Source of the DNA: CAWCAW01 sp963714125
GTDB taxonomy: Bacteria; Actinomycetota; Acidimicrobiia; Acidimicrobiales; UBA8190
Direction of reading: 5' to 3'
Assembly (NCBI GenBank): GCA_963714125.1
Contig: OY970234.1
Location: 2,914,001-2,978,000 of the forward strand
Length of the DNA stretch: 64,000 bases
Positions within the stretch are counted from its first letter, which is position 1; each line of letters starts with the position of its first letter. The position numbers and the translations under genes were made by a program. A model generated the notes under the pieces. It searched no databases and was not told where the DNA came from. It worked only from the letters and a program-made list of their open reading frames with translations. Below, piece after piece: positions 49,754 to 58,574 of the stretch.

Positions 49754-50983
49754 ATGGGCCAGGCTGGGTTTGGCCAAGGCAAGTTGGGCCAGCCCGCCCG
49801 GATCATGGAGCAACGGCGCGGCGCCCTGTTGGCGCTCACCTATCTCGCCGGTGACATCGGAGTCGTCACGGGATGGGCGGCCAACCCTCATGCCGTCGCC
49901 GATCGGGCCGCTATGGCCGTGTTGGTGTCGTTCGTCTTTGTCGCCGCGCTCGTCATGTGGGTGTTGCGCCACCGACTACCGGTGTGGGTGGGCGATGTCG
50001 CCATTGTCGGGAGCCTCGTGCTCATCGACCTCGCCAATTTCTTCACGTTCTTGCACGTGTACCCGGCCCTGCTCATGCCGTACTACGTGTGGGTGGGCTT
50101 CACGGCCCCCATGTGGTTCCCGTGGCGCCGCGCCGCCACCTACGTCATGCTCAGCGCCGTGGCGTCGGGCCTCGTCGTGATCGTGGCCGACAACGGCAGT
50201 GCGTTGGCCCTGTGGCTCGTGACCATGGCCACCATGGCGGTGGCGTTCATGATCGTGTCTTTTTTGGCGCGCGCCCTGGTGCGCCAGGAACGCCTGGCCG
50301 CCATTGGGGAAATGGCGTCGGCCATGAGCCACGACTTGCGCACTCCTCTGGCGGCGGTCACCAACTCCCTGTTCTTGCTGCGGCGAGGGATCGGCGAGGA
50401 GGAAGCCGCACGGCTCCAGCGTCACTTCGACATGGCGGAGACTCAGATGGCTCGGGCGGTGAGCATCTCGGAACATCTCGTCGCCTATGTACGACCGCAC
50501 GCTCCCACCATGGAGCCGGTCGACCTCGACCAACTGGTGAGCGAGGTGATCGAGTCCTTGCCGCCGCCCGAACACGTCGACGTACAGGTGGACCATGCGC
50601 CGGTCACGGTCATCGCCGATGGGGGCCAGCTCACGCAAGTGATCTCCAATCTGGTGTCGAACGCCTATGAGGCACTGCCTGACGGCGGAGCGGTACGTGT
50701 GAGCGTCTCCGCGCACAATGGCTCCGCCATCATCGCCGTGCAGGACAGCGGACCCGGACTCGACCGAGCCGTGGCGGAACGCGCCTTTGAGCCGTTCTTT
50801 ACGACCAAGGCATCTGGCACGGGGTTGGGCTTGGCCATCGTGGGCCGCTTGGTCGAGGCGCAGGGAGGCACGGTGACCGTCGACAGCAAACCGGGCCGCG
50901 CCACGCGTTTCACGGTGCGCATCCCTCTTGTCCCTACGTCGCGGCGCGGGCGGACGCGCCCGTGGCCGTCGCGGTCGGACTGA
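49754..50983 (+). CDS. Membrane sensor histidine kinase
   Basis: A 409-residue kinase. Six or so membrane helices (about residues 24-172) form the sensor. HisKA follows with the phosphoacceptor in AMSHDLRTPLAAV (H193), then an HATPase domain with N box LTQVISNLVSNAYEAL, G1 DSGPGLD, F box FEPFFTTK and G2 GTGLGLAIVGRL. GGAAAGGG upstream supports the ATG at 49754. No receiver gene follows directly; candidates are the two receivers at 54685-55421. Confidence 0.9.
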   Translation: MGQAGFGQGKLGQPARIMEQRRGALLALTYLAGDIGVVTGWAANPHAVADRAAMAVLVSFVFVAALVMWVLRHRLPVWVGDVAIVGSLVLIDLANFFTFLHVYPALLMPYYVWVGFTAPMWFPWRRAATYVMLSAVASGLVVIVADNGSALALWLVTMATMAVAFMIVSFLARALVRQERLAAIGEMASAMSHDLRTPLAAVTNSLFLLRRGIGEEEAARLQRHFDMAETQMARAVSISEHLVAYVRPHAPTMEPVDLDQLVSEVIESLPPPEHVDVQVDHAPVTVIADGGQLTQVISNLVSNAYEALPDGGAVRVSVSAHNGSAIIAVQDSGPGLDRAVAERAFEPFFTTKASGTGLGLAIVGRLVEAQGGTVTVDSKPGRATRFTVRIPLVPTSRRGRTRPWPSRSD

Positions 50984-51210
50984 TGGCGGGGCGACGTCAC
51001 AACTCACCCACAACATGTCAAGACCCCATCACTGCGCCTATGGGAACTCGGCGAGGTTCCCTAAGCTTCTTTCATCACTGACTCGCACGGACCCTTTCGC
51101 CGCAGAGCAAAAGCGCGTCAAGCCAAAGCGGCCGGCGCCACGCGCCCCGACGTCGCCGCGGAGCCTGAGGTATCTGCGCGCGGCAGCGCGGAGACGGATA
51201 CGGCCGAGGG

Positions 51211-51240
51211 CGACACTGGGCTGAGCGACACTGGGCTGAG
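51211..51240 (+). repeat. 15-bp direct repeat before the HD-GYP gene
   Basis: CGACACTGGGCTGAG occurs twice in tandem. Both copies are in frame with the HD-GYP gene and would encode GDTGLSDTGLSD, although no standard start codon lies upstream. Confidence 0.7.
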
Positions 51241-51259
51241 CGACGCGGCGCTCGCCGAC

Positions 51260-52546
51260 GTGCAAAGGATCATCAGCGCCAAGGCCGACGTGACCGAGCT
51301 CAACGCGGCCATGGACAACGAGGCATTCGCGGCGTTGCACCTCGAGGATCTCGTGTCGGAAACGGCCATTGATGAGCTCACCCCCGAGCGTGCGGCCATG
51401 GCGCCTCGGCTCCAAGTGGTGCTGGCCCCGTGCCGCACGTTGCTCGACGATGCCTTGGACAAGCTCAGCGCATCGGGTGGGGTGCTCTTCACGGTGGACG
51501 GGCCCCGCACCCTCAACCTTCTCGTGTCGTCACGCCTGCGTGGCGACGAGGAGCTCGCCCCCATCGGCCGGGCCGCGGCGCGCGGCCTCGAAGCCCGACG
51601 ATCCCTGCTGGTGACCCCCGGAGAACGCGTCGGTGGACCTGCTGACGGCGAGACGTATCTGAGCGTGCCATGTGTGGTCGAAGGGGACCTCACCTGTGTG
51701 CTGGTGGCTCGGCGTCGGCCCGATGACACCTCCATCATCGACACCGACTTGGAAAAACTGGGCTCCACCATTTCGTTGGGTCTGGCCGCCGATCGAGCCC
51801 GTATGCATTTCGCCCTGGAGCGGCGCATGGCCGAGGCCGAAGGGGCCAAACGCCAACTCGAGGCGTATGCCGTGGACCTTCGCTCCGTGTACCTCTCCGA
51901 ACGAGCCCACTCCGACGAGCTGGCCCGGACCTTGGTGGAGCTCGAGGAGACCTACGAAGCCACCGTGCGCGGCTTGGCCGTAGCCGTCGAGGCCAAAGAC
52001 GAGTACACGGGCGGTCATCTCTTTCGCGTCAGCCGCTACGGCCTGGCCGTCACCGCCATTCTCGCCCCCGAACACGCCGATGATCCGCAGTTCGAATACG
52101 GGTTCCTCCTCCACGACATCGGCAAGCTGGCCGTCCCCGACAACGTGCTGGCCAAAGAGGGAGCGCTCACCGATGCGGAATGGGATCAGATCCGCGCCCA
52201 CCCGGCGGCCGGTCGCAACATCCTCAGCCGCATTCCGTTTCTGGCCGGCGCCAGCGAGATCGTCTACGCCCATCACGAGCGCTGGGACGGTACCGGCTTT
52301 CCGCGCGGCCTGGTGGGTGACGAGATCCCTCTCGGGGCGCGCATCTTTCCCTTGGCCGACGCCTTCGACGCTATGACGACGGCCCGTCCTTACCGGGCCG
52401 CCATGGCCATCGACGAGGCGCTCGCCGAACTGCGCCGCATGTCGGGGAGCCAGTTCTGGCCCGACGCCGTCGACGCCTTCATGGCCATTTCCTGTGAACG
52501 CCTCGAAAGTATCCAGGCACAGACGTTCGGGAGCTCAGGCCTGTAG
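51260..52546 (+). CDS. GAF-HD-GYP c-di-GMP phosphodiesterase
   Basis: A protein of 428 residues from the GTG at 51260. Residues 45-180 look like a GAF domain and 185-235 a coiled linker. The HD-GYP domain begins near 235: TGGHLFRVS (H253), LLHDIGK (H285, D286, K289), YAHHERWDGTGFPRG (HH338-339 and GFP in place of GYP, a common variant). It would hydrolyse c-di-GMP. The frame stays open upstream to 51065 with protein-like sequence but no ATG/GTG/TTG, so the true start is uncertain. A histidine kinase gene follows after 13 bp. Confidence 0.88.
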   Translation: MQRIISAKADVTELNAAMDNEAFAALHLEDLVSETAIDELTPERAAMAPRLQVVLAPCRTLLDDALDKLSASGGVLFTVDGPRTLNLLVSSRLRGDEELAPIGRAAARGLEARRSLLVTPGERVGGPADGETYLSVPCVVEGDLTCVLVARRRPDDTSIIDTDLEKLGSTISLGLAADRARMHFALERRMAEAEGAKRQLEAYAVDLRSVYLSERAHSDELARTLVELEETYEATVRGLAVAVEAKDEYTGGHLFRVSRYGLAVTAILAPEHADDPQFEYGFLLHDIGKLAVPDNVLAKEGALTDAEWDQIRAHPAAGRNILSRIPFLAGASEIVYAHHERWDGTGFPRGLVGDEIPLGARIFPLADAFDAMTTARPYRAAMAIDEALAELRRMSGSQFWPDAVDAFMAISCERLESIQAQTFGSSGL

Positions 52547-52559
52547 TGGCGGCTCACTA

Positions 52560-54665
52560 ATGGCGCGCCGCAACCCGTTGCTGCGATCCACTTTGGCGGC
52601 CATCGCTGTATTGGTGGCCCTGGTCGCCATTCTCGGGGTGTGGCAGGTGGTGGCCGCCCGTGACTCCCAGCGGGCCCAGATCGTCGACGGCGAACTCACC
52701 GCGGCCCGGCTGGCGGCCAGCGCCGTCTCCAGTTCGGTGACGAGCCGCATGGAAACGCTCACCAACCTTGCCGGTCAGGCGGGGGCGGCGAACTTCATCG
52801 CCACCAGCTCGCCGACCGTAATCGGCGCCACCGTGGGCGAACTGCTGAAGCTGTATCCCGACTTTTCGAGCATGTCGGTGGTGGCGGTGGGTGGCACGGT
52901 GCTCGTCAGCGAGCCGGCGTGGCCCTCTGCGGCCGACGTCACCGCCGCGCACCGGCAGGCCTATGCCCAAGCCGTACGTTCGGGACATCCGTCGGCGTCT
53001 GAGGTCTTCGGCCAACCGACGGGAGGACTGGCCATCGAGATCGCCGTCCCCGTGCGCGAAGCCGGGCAACTGGTGGGCGTGATCGAGGCGTCGGTGCCGG
53101 CCTCGTCTCTGTCTTCGGCCGTGGGGGGCACGGCACTGCCCGGCGGCGGATCTCTCGTCGTCTACGACCGAGGTGGGCACGCCCTGACCGGACCCACTGT
53201 TTCCGATGGCAACTCTCCTTCGTTTGCAAAGACTCCGACGCTGCGACGCGCCCTGGGTGGCCATGCCGGGACCAACTCGAGCCCCGTCCCGGGGTTCGCC
53301 GGCACCCGACTGGTCGCCTTCGCCCCGGTTGCCTCGTTGGGCTGGGCGGTTGTCGTCGAAGACCCGTCGTCCGCGCTCGACGAACCGCTCGCCGGGCTCA
53401 CCGGCCGCCTGGCCGGCATCACCGCCATCGTGGTGATCATCGCCCTGGGCGCGGCGGTGTTGCTGTGGCGCCTCATGCGCCAACTCGCCCGCCAACGTGA
53501 CGAGGCAACCGCCCTGTTCGTGAGTGTGGGCGAAGGTGTGGCCACCGTCGATCCCGACGGCACCGTGCTCAAGATCAACCCCGCCTTGGAACGCTTGGCC
53601 GGCCAGCGTGGCGAGAGCGTCGAACACCGACCGTGGGCATCCTCCTTTGTCCTCTTCGACGAACGAGGTGTGGCCATGGCGTGGGAGGACACGGTGGTGG
53701 CTCAAGCCATGGCCCAACGCCACGTGGTGGCCAGCCGCGGCTACGGCCTCACCTTGGAAACGGCCGGCGGCCGGCGCCTCCCCGTGGCCGTCACCGCGGC
53801 CCCCTTGGTCGTGGACCGGGGCACGCGCAGCGGGGCGGTCGTGGTCGTGCGCGACGTGTCCAACGAGCGCGAAGTTGACCAGCTCAAGTCGTCGCTGGTG
53901 TCCACCGTTTCTCATGAGCTGCGCACGCCGCTCACGTTGATCCAGGGCTTCTCCGAGCTGCTCCTGGCCCGGTGCGATCTGGGCAAGGACCAAGCACAGG
54001 TTGCCCTCAACGAGATCCACTTGTCATCACAGCGACTGGGACGCCTCATCGACGACCTGTTGTCGGTGTCGCGCATCGAGTCCGGGCGATTGACGGCGGA
54101 TTTCGAGACCTTCGAACTCTCCGGCGCCGTGAGTGAGGTGCTGGCCGCTTTTGCCGCCGCCGCCGACCACCCCTACACCACCGACATCGACGGGCAGGTA
54201 GGCCCCGTCCTGGCTGATCGGGACAAGACCATTCAGGTGCTCACCAACCTGGTGTCCAACGCGTCGAAGTACTCGCCGGTGGGCTCGGAGGTGCGCATCG
54301 TGGCCCGCACGGTGGCTCAGCATGTGGAGGTCGACGTCATCGACTGCGGCATCGGGATGACCGAGGCCGACACCGATGCCATCTTCGAGAAGTTCTCGCG
54401 TACCAACCGCCCCGAGGTGCGCAAGGTGGGCGGGACAGGCCTAGGCCTCTACATCACGAAGAATCTCGTCGAGATGCAAGGCGGTCAGTTGTGGCTGCGC
54501 AGCCATCCCGGTGAAGGGAGCACGTTCACCTTTACCTTGCCGTTGGCGGGTGCGGCCGGGCGCAGCGAGGTAGCTGGCCATCTTTGGCCGCACCACCAGG
54601 GCGCGCCGGACAAGATAGCGGTGGGAGTTTCTGAGGACGCCACGGCACCGTCATCATCTCTCTGA
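52560..54665 (+). CDS. Hybrid-less PAS histidine kinase with Cache-like sensor
   Basis: A 701-residue kinase. First membrane helix about 10-32; an exported double-Cache-like sensor about 35-280; second helix about 286-305; a PAS domain about 315-430; HisKA with H452 (VSTVSHELRTPLTL); then HATPase with LTNLVSNASKYSP, VIDCGIGM, IFEKFSRTNRP and GGTGLGLYITKNLVEMQGG. The ATG at 52560 sits just before the first helix. A receiver gene starts 19 bp later, making a two-component unit with the HD-GYP gene upstream. Confidence 0.92.
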   Translation: MARRNPLLRSTLAAIAVLVALVAILGVWQVVAARDSQRAQIVDGELTAARLAASAVSSSVTSRMETLTNLAGQAGAANFIATSSPTVIGATVGELLKLYPDFSSMSVVAVGGTVLVSEPAWPSAADVTAAHRQAYAQAVRSGHPSASEVFGQPTGGLAIEIAVPVREAGQLVGVIEASVPASSLSSAVGGTALPGGGSLVVYDRGGHALTGPTVSDGNSPSFAKTPTLRRALGGHAGTNSSPVPGFAGTRLVAFAPVASLGWAVVVEDPSSALDEPLAGLTGRLAGITAIVVIIALGAAVLLWRLMRQLARQRDEATALFVSVGEGVATVDPDGTVLKINPALERLAGQRGESVEHRPWASSFVLFDERGVAMAWEDTVVAQAMAQRHVVASRGYGLTLETAGGRRLPVAVTAAPLVVDRGTRSGAVVVVRDVSNEREVDQLKSSLVSTVSHELRTPLTLIQGFSELLLARCDLGKDQAQVALNEIHLSSQRLGRLIDDLLSVSRIESGRLTADFETFELSGAVSEVLAAFAAAADHPYTTDIDGQVGPVLADRDKTIQVLTNLVSNASKYSPVGSEVRIVARTVAQHVEVDVIDCGIGMTEADTDAIFEKFSRTNRPEVRKVGGTGLGLYITKNLVEMQGGQLWLRSHPGEGSTFTFTLPLAGAAGRSEVAGHLWPHHQGAPDKIAVGVSEDATAPSSSL

Positions 54666-54684
54666 GGGCAACAGGAGGACACAG

Positions 54685-55056
54685 ATGCGAAAGCTGTTGA
54701 TCGTCGACGACGAGGACGGTGTGCGCTCGCTCGTCAAGATGACCCTCGAGAGCAGTAACTACGAGATTCTCGAAGCCCGTGACGGAGACGAGGCCATGGC
54801 GCTCGTTCGCCACCAGCATCCCGATCTGGTCTTGCTCGATGTCATGCTGCCCGACTCCTCGGGCATCGACATCTGCCGCATCATCAAGGCCAATCCCGAA
54901 TTGGCCGCCACCACGGTGGTCATGCTGACAGCCAAGGCCCAAGGATCTGATCTCGAGGAGGCCGAGGCGGCCGGCGCCGACGGCTATTTCACCAAGCCTT
55001 TTTCGCCGGTGGCGCTGTTGCACCGGGTGGAACGGATCTTCGGCGTGACCATATGA
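54685..55056 (+). CDS. CheY-like response regulator
   Basis: A single-domain receiver of 123 residues. Acidic pocket LIVDDEDG, phosphoacceptor aspartate in LVLLDVMLPDSSG, threonine in VVMLTAKAQ and lysine in FTKPFSP are all present. No output domain, so it must act through protein contacts. It is the direct partner candidate for the kinase upstream. AGGAGG precedes its ATG, and its stop overlaps the second receiver (ATGA). Confidence 0.93.
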   Translation: MRKLLIVDDEDGVRSLVKMTLESSNYEILEARDGDEAMALVRHQHPDLVLLDVMLPDSSGIDICRIIKANPELAATTVVMLTAKAQGSDLEEAEAAGADGYFTKPFSPVALLHRVERIFGVTI

Positions 55057-55421
55057 GTGCGGTCGCCGGCCGGGTGTTGGTGGTGGACGACGAGCCGGCC
55101 ATCGGGCCGTTGGTATCGATGTGCCTCGACGCCATGGCCATCGAAGTAGTGCAAGCCAATGGGCTCAATGACGCCATGGACGTGCTCCGCGGCGGCGGTG
55201 TCGGCTTGGTGTTATTGGACCTCGCTCTCGGGCCCGAGGACGGTCTCGAGATCTTCCCCAAGTTGCGGGCCGAGCCGGAGCTCGCCGGCGTTGCGGTAGT
55301 CGCTTTCAGTGCCCACGACAGCCGTCGCGAGGAGGCACTCCAATGCGGTGTCGACGCTTTTTTGGGGCGACCGTTCGCCACGGCCGCCCTGCAAGCCACC
55401 GTCCGTCGCTACCTTCCGTAA
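55053..55421 (+). CDS. Second receiver-only regulator, Lys replaced by Arg
   Basis: A 122-residue receiver: VLVVDDEPAIG, phosphoacceptor aspartate in LVLLDLALGPEDG, serine in VVAFSAHDS. The conserved lysine of the KPF motif is replaced by arginine (FLGRPFATAAL), which may alter activation. Translationally coupled to the preceding receiver by a four-base overlap. Two coupled receivers after one kinase suggest a branched or buffered phosphorelay. Confidence 0.9.
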   Translation: MSAVAGRVLVVDDEPAIGPLVSMCLDAMAIEVVQANGLNDAMDVLRGGGVGLVLLDLALGPEDGLEIFPKLRAEPELAGVAVVAFSAHDSRREEALQCGVDAFLGRPFATAALQATVRRYLP

Positions 55422-55445
55422 GCGCCGATTCGCGCCCCCAGCCGC

Positions 55446-56063
55446 ATGCCGCCCCAGCCCCAGCCCCAGCCCAAACTCAAACCCAAGCCCCCTTCGTCGT
55501 CGATAGCCGGTCTGTTGCTGACGCCCGGCGCCAGCGCCGGGCGCAACCAACCGGCCCTGGTCGCCATCGATGACGCTGTGCGTCCGACCGGTATGCGCGT
55601 CGAGCGCATCGACTTCCCTTACGTCTTGGCCGGGCGGCGGGCCCCGGACCGTCCGCCCGTGCTCATCGGCACCATCGTCAATGCCGCCGATGCGCTGGCC
55701 GCGGAGCTCGGGGTGGGAAACGGACGCATCGCCCTGGGGGGCCGGTCCATGGGCGGACGGATGTGCTCCATGGCCGTCGCCGGTGGCCTGGGCGCGGCCG
55801 CCCTCGTCCTGGTGAGTTATCCCCTGCATCCGCCGGGACGACCGGAGCGCCCCCGCACCGAGCACCTCGGCGCCCTCGATGTGCCCTGCTTGTTCGTCTC
55901 CGGCACCCGGGATGCCTTCGGCACCCCTGAGGAGCTCGAAGCAGCTACCGCCGCCATTGCGGGGCCAGTGACCCACGTGTGGATCGAGGGCGCCGACCAC
56001 GGCCTACGCAGGCACGACGACACCGTGGCTGCTGCGGTGCGAGATTGGCTGGTCTGTGTCTAA
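55446..56063 (+). CDS. Small alpha/beta hydrolase (dienelactone-type/KANL3-like)
   Basis: A 205-residue hydrolase. The N-terminus is a Pro/Gln/Lys repeat (PQPQPQPKLKPKPP) encoded by short tandem repeats. The core reads LLLTPGASAG, MRVERIDFPY, IALGGRSMGGRMCSM (nucleophile serine), LFVSGTRDAFGTPEEL (acid) and IEGADHGLRR (histidine). The layout resembles small cytosolic esterase-like KANL3/Tex30 proteins. Substrate unknown. It is co-directional with the receiver genes. Confidence 0.85.
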   Translation: MPPQPQPQPKLKPKPPSSSIAGLLLTPGASAGRNQPALVAIDDAVRPTGMRVERIDFPYVLAGRRAPDRPPVLIGTIVNAADALAAELGVGNGRIALGGRSMGGRMCSMAVAGGLGAAALVLVSYPLHPPGRPERPRTEHLGALDVPCLFVSGTRDAFGTPEELEAATAAIAGPVTHVWIEGADHGLRRHDDTVAAAVRDWLVCV

Positions 56064-56105
56064 CGGCGACTGAAGACAGGCCTCTCACCTGCCGATACTT
56101 CCTCA

Positions 56106-57266
56106 ATGACCACGGCAGTCACCTCTGCCTCACCCACAACTTGCACAACACCAGACGCCCGGCGGCCCGGGCGGGCCGGGTTCCGGTTCGGACGGTTCGG
56201 ACGGTTCGGCGGACTGGGGCGCCTGGGGCGGTTCGGGGGGCTCGGGCGCTTCGGCAAGCTCGTCGTTGGAAGTGCCATTGCCGTGACGGCCGTGGTGGCC
56301 ACCGCGGGAACGGCCGCAGCCACCACCGTCACCGTCCAGCCGGGCGGCGACCTCTTCACCATCGCCGCGCAGTACGGCACCACGGTGTCGGCGCTGGAGG
56401 CGGCCAACGGCATCACCAACCCCAACTTGGTCTACGCCGGCGCCGTGTTGCAGATCCCCGGCTCTCCGGGAACGCCTCCGCCCGCTACCACGGTGACCCT
56501 GCAAGCGGGCGACAACTTGACCCAGCTCGCTTCCCAGTACAACACCACCGTGGCCGTGATCGACGCCGCCAACGGCATTGCCAACCCCAACTTGGTCTAC
56601 GCCGGGACCACGTTGAAGATCCCCGCCAGCACCCCATCCCCCACCGGCGCCCGCACCCCGGCGCCCCCCACCACCGTGGTCGTGGGTCTGGGCCAAACGC
56701 TCACCTCGATCGCGGCGACCTACAACACCACGGTGGCGGACCTCGTGTCGGAGAACGACATCACCAACCCCAACTTCGTGACCGCCGGCACTCTGTTGCG
56801 ACTGCCCTCAACATGGGTGCTGGCCGACTACGGCTGGCCCAGTGCGTTGGTGAACGACCCCGCCGCCTTGGCGCTCGTCCCCGATTTCATGTCTGCAGCC
56901 AAGACCTACAACGTTCCCCTGAGCCTTCTCGAGGCGATGTGCTGGTGGGAGTCGGGTTGGCAAGCGACGGTGACCTCCCCCACCGGTGCAGTCGGCGAAT
57001 GCCAGCTCGAGCCGTATACGACGGCCTTCGTCAACAGCTCGCTGCTGGGCGGCGCCAATCTGAACCCGCTCGTGCCCGCGCAGAACATCGAATTGGCTGC
57101 CGCCTTCCTCGGCGACCTTCTCGCCAAGACGAGTGACAACGAACACCTGGCGCTGGCCGGCTACTACCAGGGCCTGTTGTCGGTCCAGCAGAACGGCATG
57201 CTGTCGTCTACCCAGACGTACGTCCAAGGCATTCTCGGGTATTCGGCCATTTTCGCGGCCGGCTGA
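56106..57266 (+). CDS. LysM-repeat lytic transglycosylase
   Basis: A 386-residue cell-wall protein. The N-terminus carries an odd FGRFGG-type repeat (about residues 26-50), then a hydrophobic export segment (LVVGSAIAVTAVVATAGTAAA). Three LysM peptidoglycan-binding repeats follow (each ..TVSALEAANGITNPNLVYAG..), joined by Pro/Thr linkers. The C-terminal SLT-type domain has the catalytic glutamate in CWWESGWQ, then PTGAVGECQLEPYT. It would bind and cut glycan strands outside the cell. Confidence 0.9.
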   Translation: MTTAVTSASPTTCTTPDARRPGRAGFRFGRFGRFGGLGRLGRFGGLGRFGKLVVGSAIAVTAVVATAGTAAATTVTVQPGGDLFTIAAQYGTTVSALEAANGITNPNLVYAGAVLQIPGSPGTPPPATTVTLQAGDNLTQLASQYNTTVAVIDAANGIANPNLVYAGTTLKIPASTPSPTGARTPAPPTTVVVGLGQTLTSIAATYNTTVADLVSENDITNPNFVTAGTLLRLPSTWVLADYGWPSALVNDPAALALVPDFMSAAKTYNVPLSLLEAMCWWESGWQATVTSPTGAVGECQLEPYTTAFVNSSLLGGANLNPLVPAQNIELAAAFLGDLLAKTSDNEHLALAGYYQGLLSVQQNGMLSSTQTYVQGILGYSAIFAAG

Positions 57267-57342
57267 GGTTCCGACCCGGCCCCAGCAGCCTGGGCCGGCG
57301 CCCGAATCGCACCGCGACCGCCGGACGTGCCAGCATGCGACG

Positions 57343-58032
57343 GTGCGGGTCAGGCGAAGTTTCGCCCTTTTGGACCTCTCGGGGTTCACGACGCTCACCG
57401 CCACCGAAGGCGACGAACGGGCGGTGTCGGTGCTGACCGTCTTTCGCTCCACCTTGCGGGACATCTGCTCTCGACGCGGGGTGCGCATCGCCAAATGGCT
57501 CGGCGACGGCGCCATGTTGGTGGGCGTGGACTGCTCGACGTTGCTGGCCGCCGTCTTGGAGATGCAGTGGCGCGGCCCCCAACAATCGGTTCCCATGGCC
57601 GTTCGCTGCGGCGTGACCATGGGCCCGGTGATCCTCCTCGAGGGGGACGACTACATCGGCCACAGCGTGAACCTGGCCGCCCGCCTCTGTGACGCGGCGC
57701 CGGACCATGCTGTCCTGGCCGACAGCGCCGTTCTTTCCTTCTTGCCGCCGTGGGGGGTGGCCCTGGGCTCCGATGACGTCATGGTGCGAGGTCTGGCCGA
57801 GTCGTTGTCGGTGGCGCGGCTGGGACTGCTCCCGGTGGCGGCCGAGGCCGTCGCCGATCCGGTGTGCGGCATCCCGCTGACGCCATCGAGCGCGCTGTAC
57901 TCGCGCCCCGCCGGTACGGGTGCGAGCAATCCATCGCTGTTCTGTTCCGAGAGCTGTCTCGACACGTGGCAGCGCCGGCCCGTTACCGAACTCGACGCGC
58001 CAGTACCCGGCTCGAAGATCTCCACCACGTAA
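57343..58032 (+). CDS. Class III nucleotide cyclase fused to a YHS domain
   Basis: A 229-residue protein. Residues 1-150 form an adenylate/guanylate cyclase domain: metal aspartates D11 (FALLDLSGFT) and D55 (KWLGDGAMLV), then GVTMGPVILLEGDDYIGHSVNLAARLC. Residues 165-205 look like a YHS metal-binding module (DPVCGIPLTPSSA...LFCSESCLDTW). YHS domains bind heavy metals in transport or sensing proteins, so a metal-responsive cyclase is plausible but unproven. The GTG at 57343 is the best start. Confidence 0.82.
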   Translation: MRVRRSFALLDLSGFTTLTATEGDERAVSVLTVFRSTLRDICSRRGVRIAKWLGDGAMLVGVDCSTLLAAVLEMQWRGPQQSVPMAVRCGVTMGPVILLEGDDYIGHSVNLAARLCDAAPDHAVLADSAVLSFLPPWGVALGSDDVMVRGLAESLSVARLGLLPVAAEAVADPVCGIPLTPSSALYSRPAGTGASNPSLFCSESCLDTWQRRPVTELDAPVPGSKISTT

Positions 58033-58060
58033 CGCCGATCCCCAACACGAAGGAGCCACC

Positions 58061-58558
58061 ATGCCCACGGCCAAAGCCCGCGCCAACGCCGAGCTCGCCC
58101 AGAACGCGTTCGATGCGGTGAACAAGCGAGACCTCGACACCATCGTCGGGTTCGACGCCCCCGACATTGTCGAGAACGTGCTCCCCACCGGCACCCTCTA
58201 CGGTCGCGACGCCGTGCGCCAGTACTTCGTGGAGTTGTTCGCCGCCATGCCCGATGCCGCCTTGACGGTGGAGCGCATCGTCAGCGACGACACCACCGCG
58301 GTGGTCCAGTGGCATCTACAGGGGACCTTTACCGGGGCGGCCTACCAAGGCATCGAGCCCACCGGCAAGCACATGAGCTTCCGGGGCGTCGACGCCATGG
58401 AGATCCAGAACGGTCTCATCCAACGCAACACCATCTACTACGACGGTCTCGACGTGGCCCGCCAGATGGGGCTTCTGCCCCGCAAGGACTCCTCCGCCGA
58501 CAAAACCCTGCAGCAGGCGTTCAACGCCGTCACCAAGATCCGGCGCCGCTTCGGCTGA
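58061..58558 (+). CDS. SnoaL-like NTF2-fold protein
   Basis: A 165-residue protein of the SnoaL-like polyketide-cyclase group (NTF2 fold): ELAQNAFDAVNKRDLDTIVGFDAPDIVE, GRDAVRQYFVELFAAMPDAALTVERIVSDDTTAVVQWHLQGTF, HMSFRGVDAMEIQNGLIQRNTIYYDGLDVARQMGLLP. Such proteins cyclise, isomerise or simply bind small molecules. AAGGAG lies six bases before the ATG. It is convergent with the LLM gene. Confidence 0.88.
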   Translation: MPTAKARANAELAQNAFDAVNKRDLDTIVGFDAPDIVENVLPTGTLYGRDAVRQYFVELFAAMPDAALTVERIVSDDTTAVVQWHLQGTFTGAAYQGIEPTGKHMSFRGVDAMEIQNGLIQRNTIYYDGLDVARQMGLLPRKDSSADKTLQQAFNAVTKIRRRFG

Positions 58559-58574
58559 GGCTAGGCGTCGCCCG

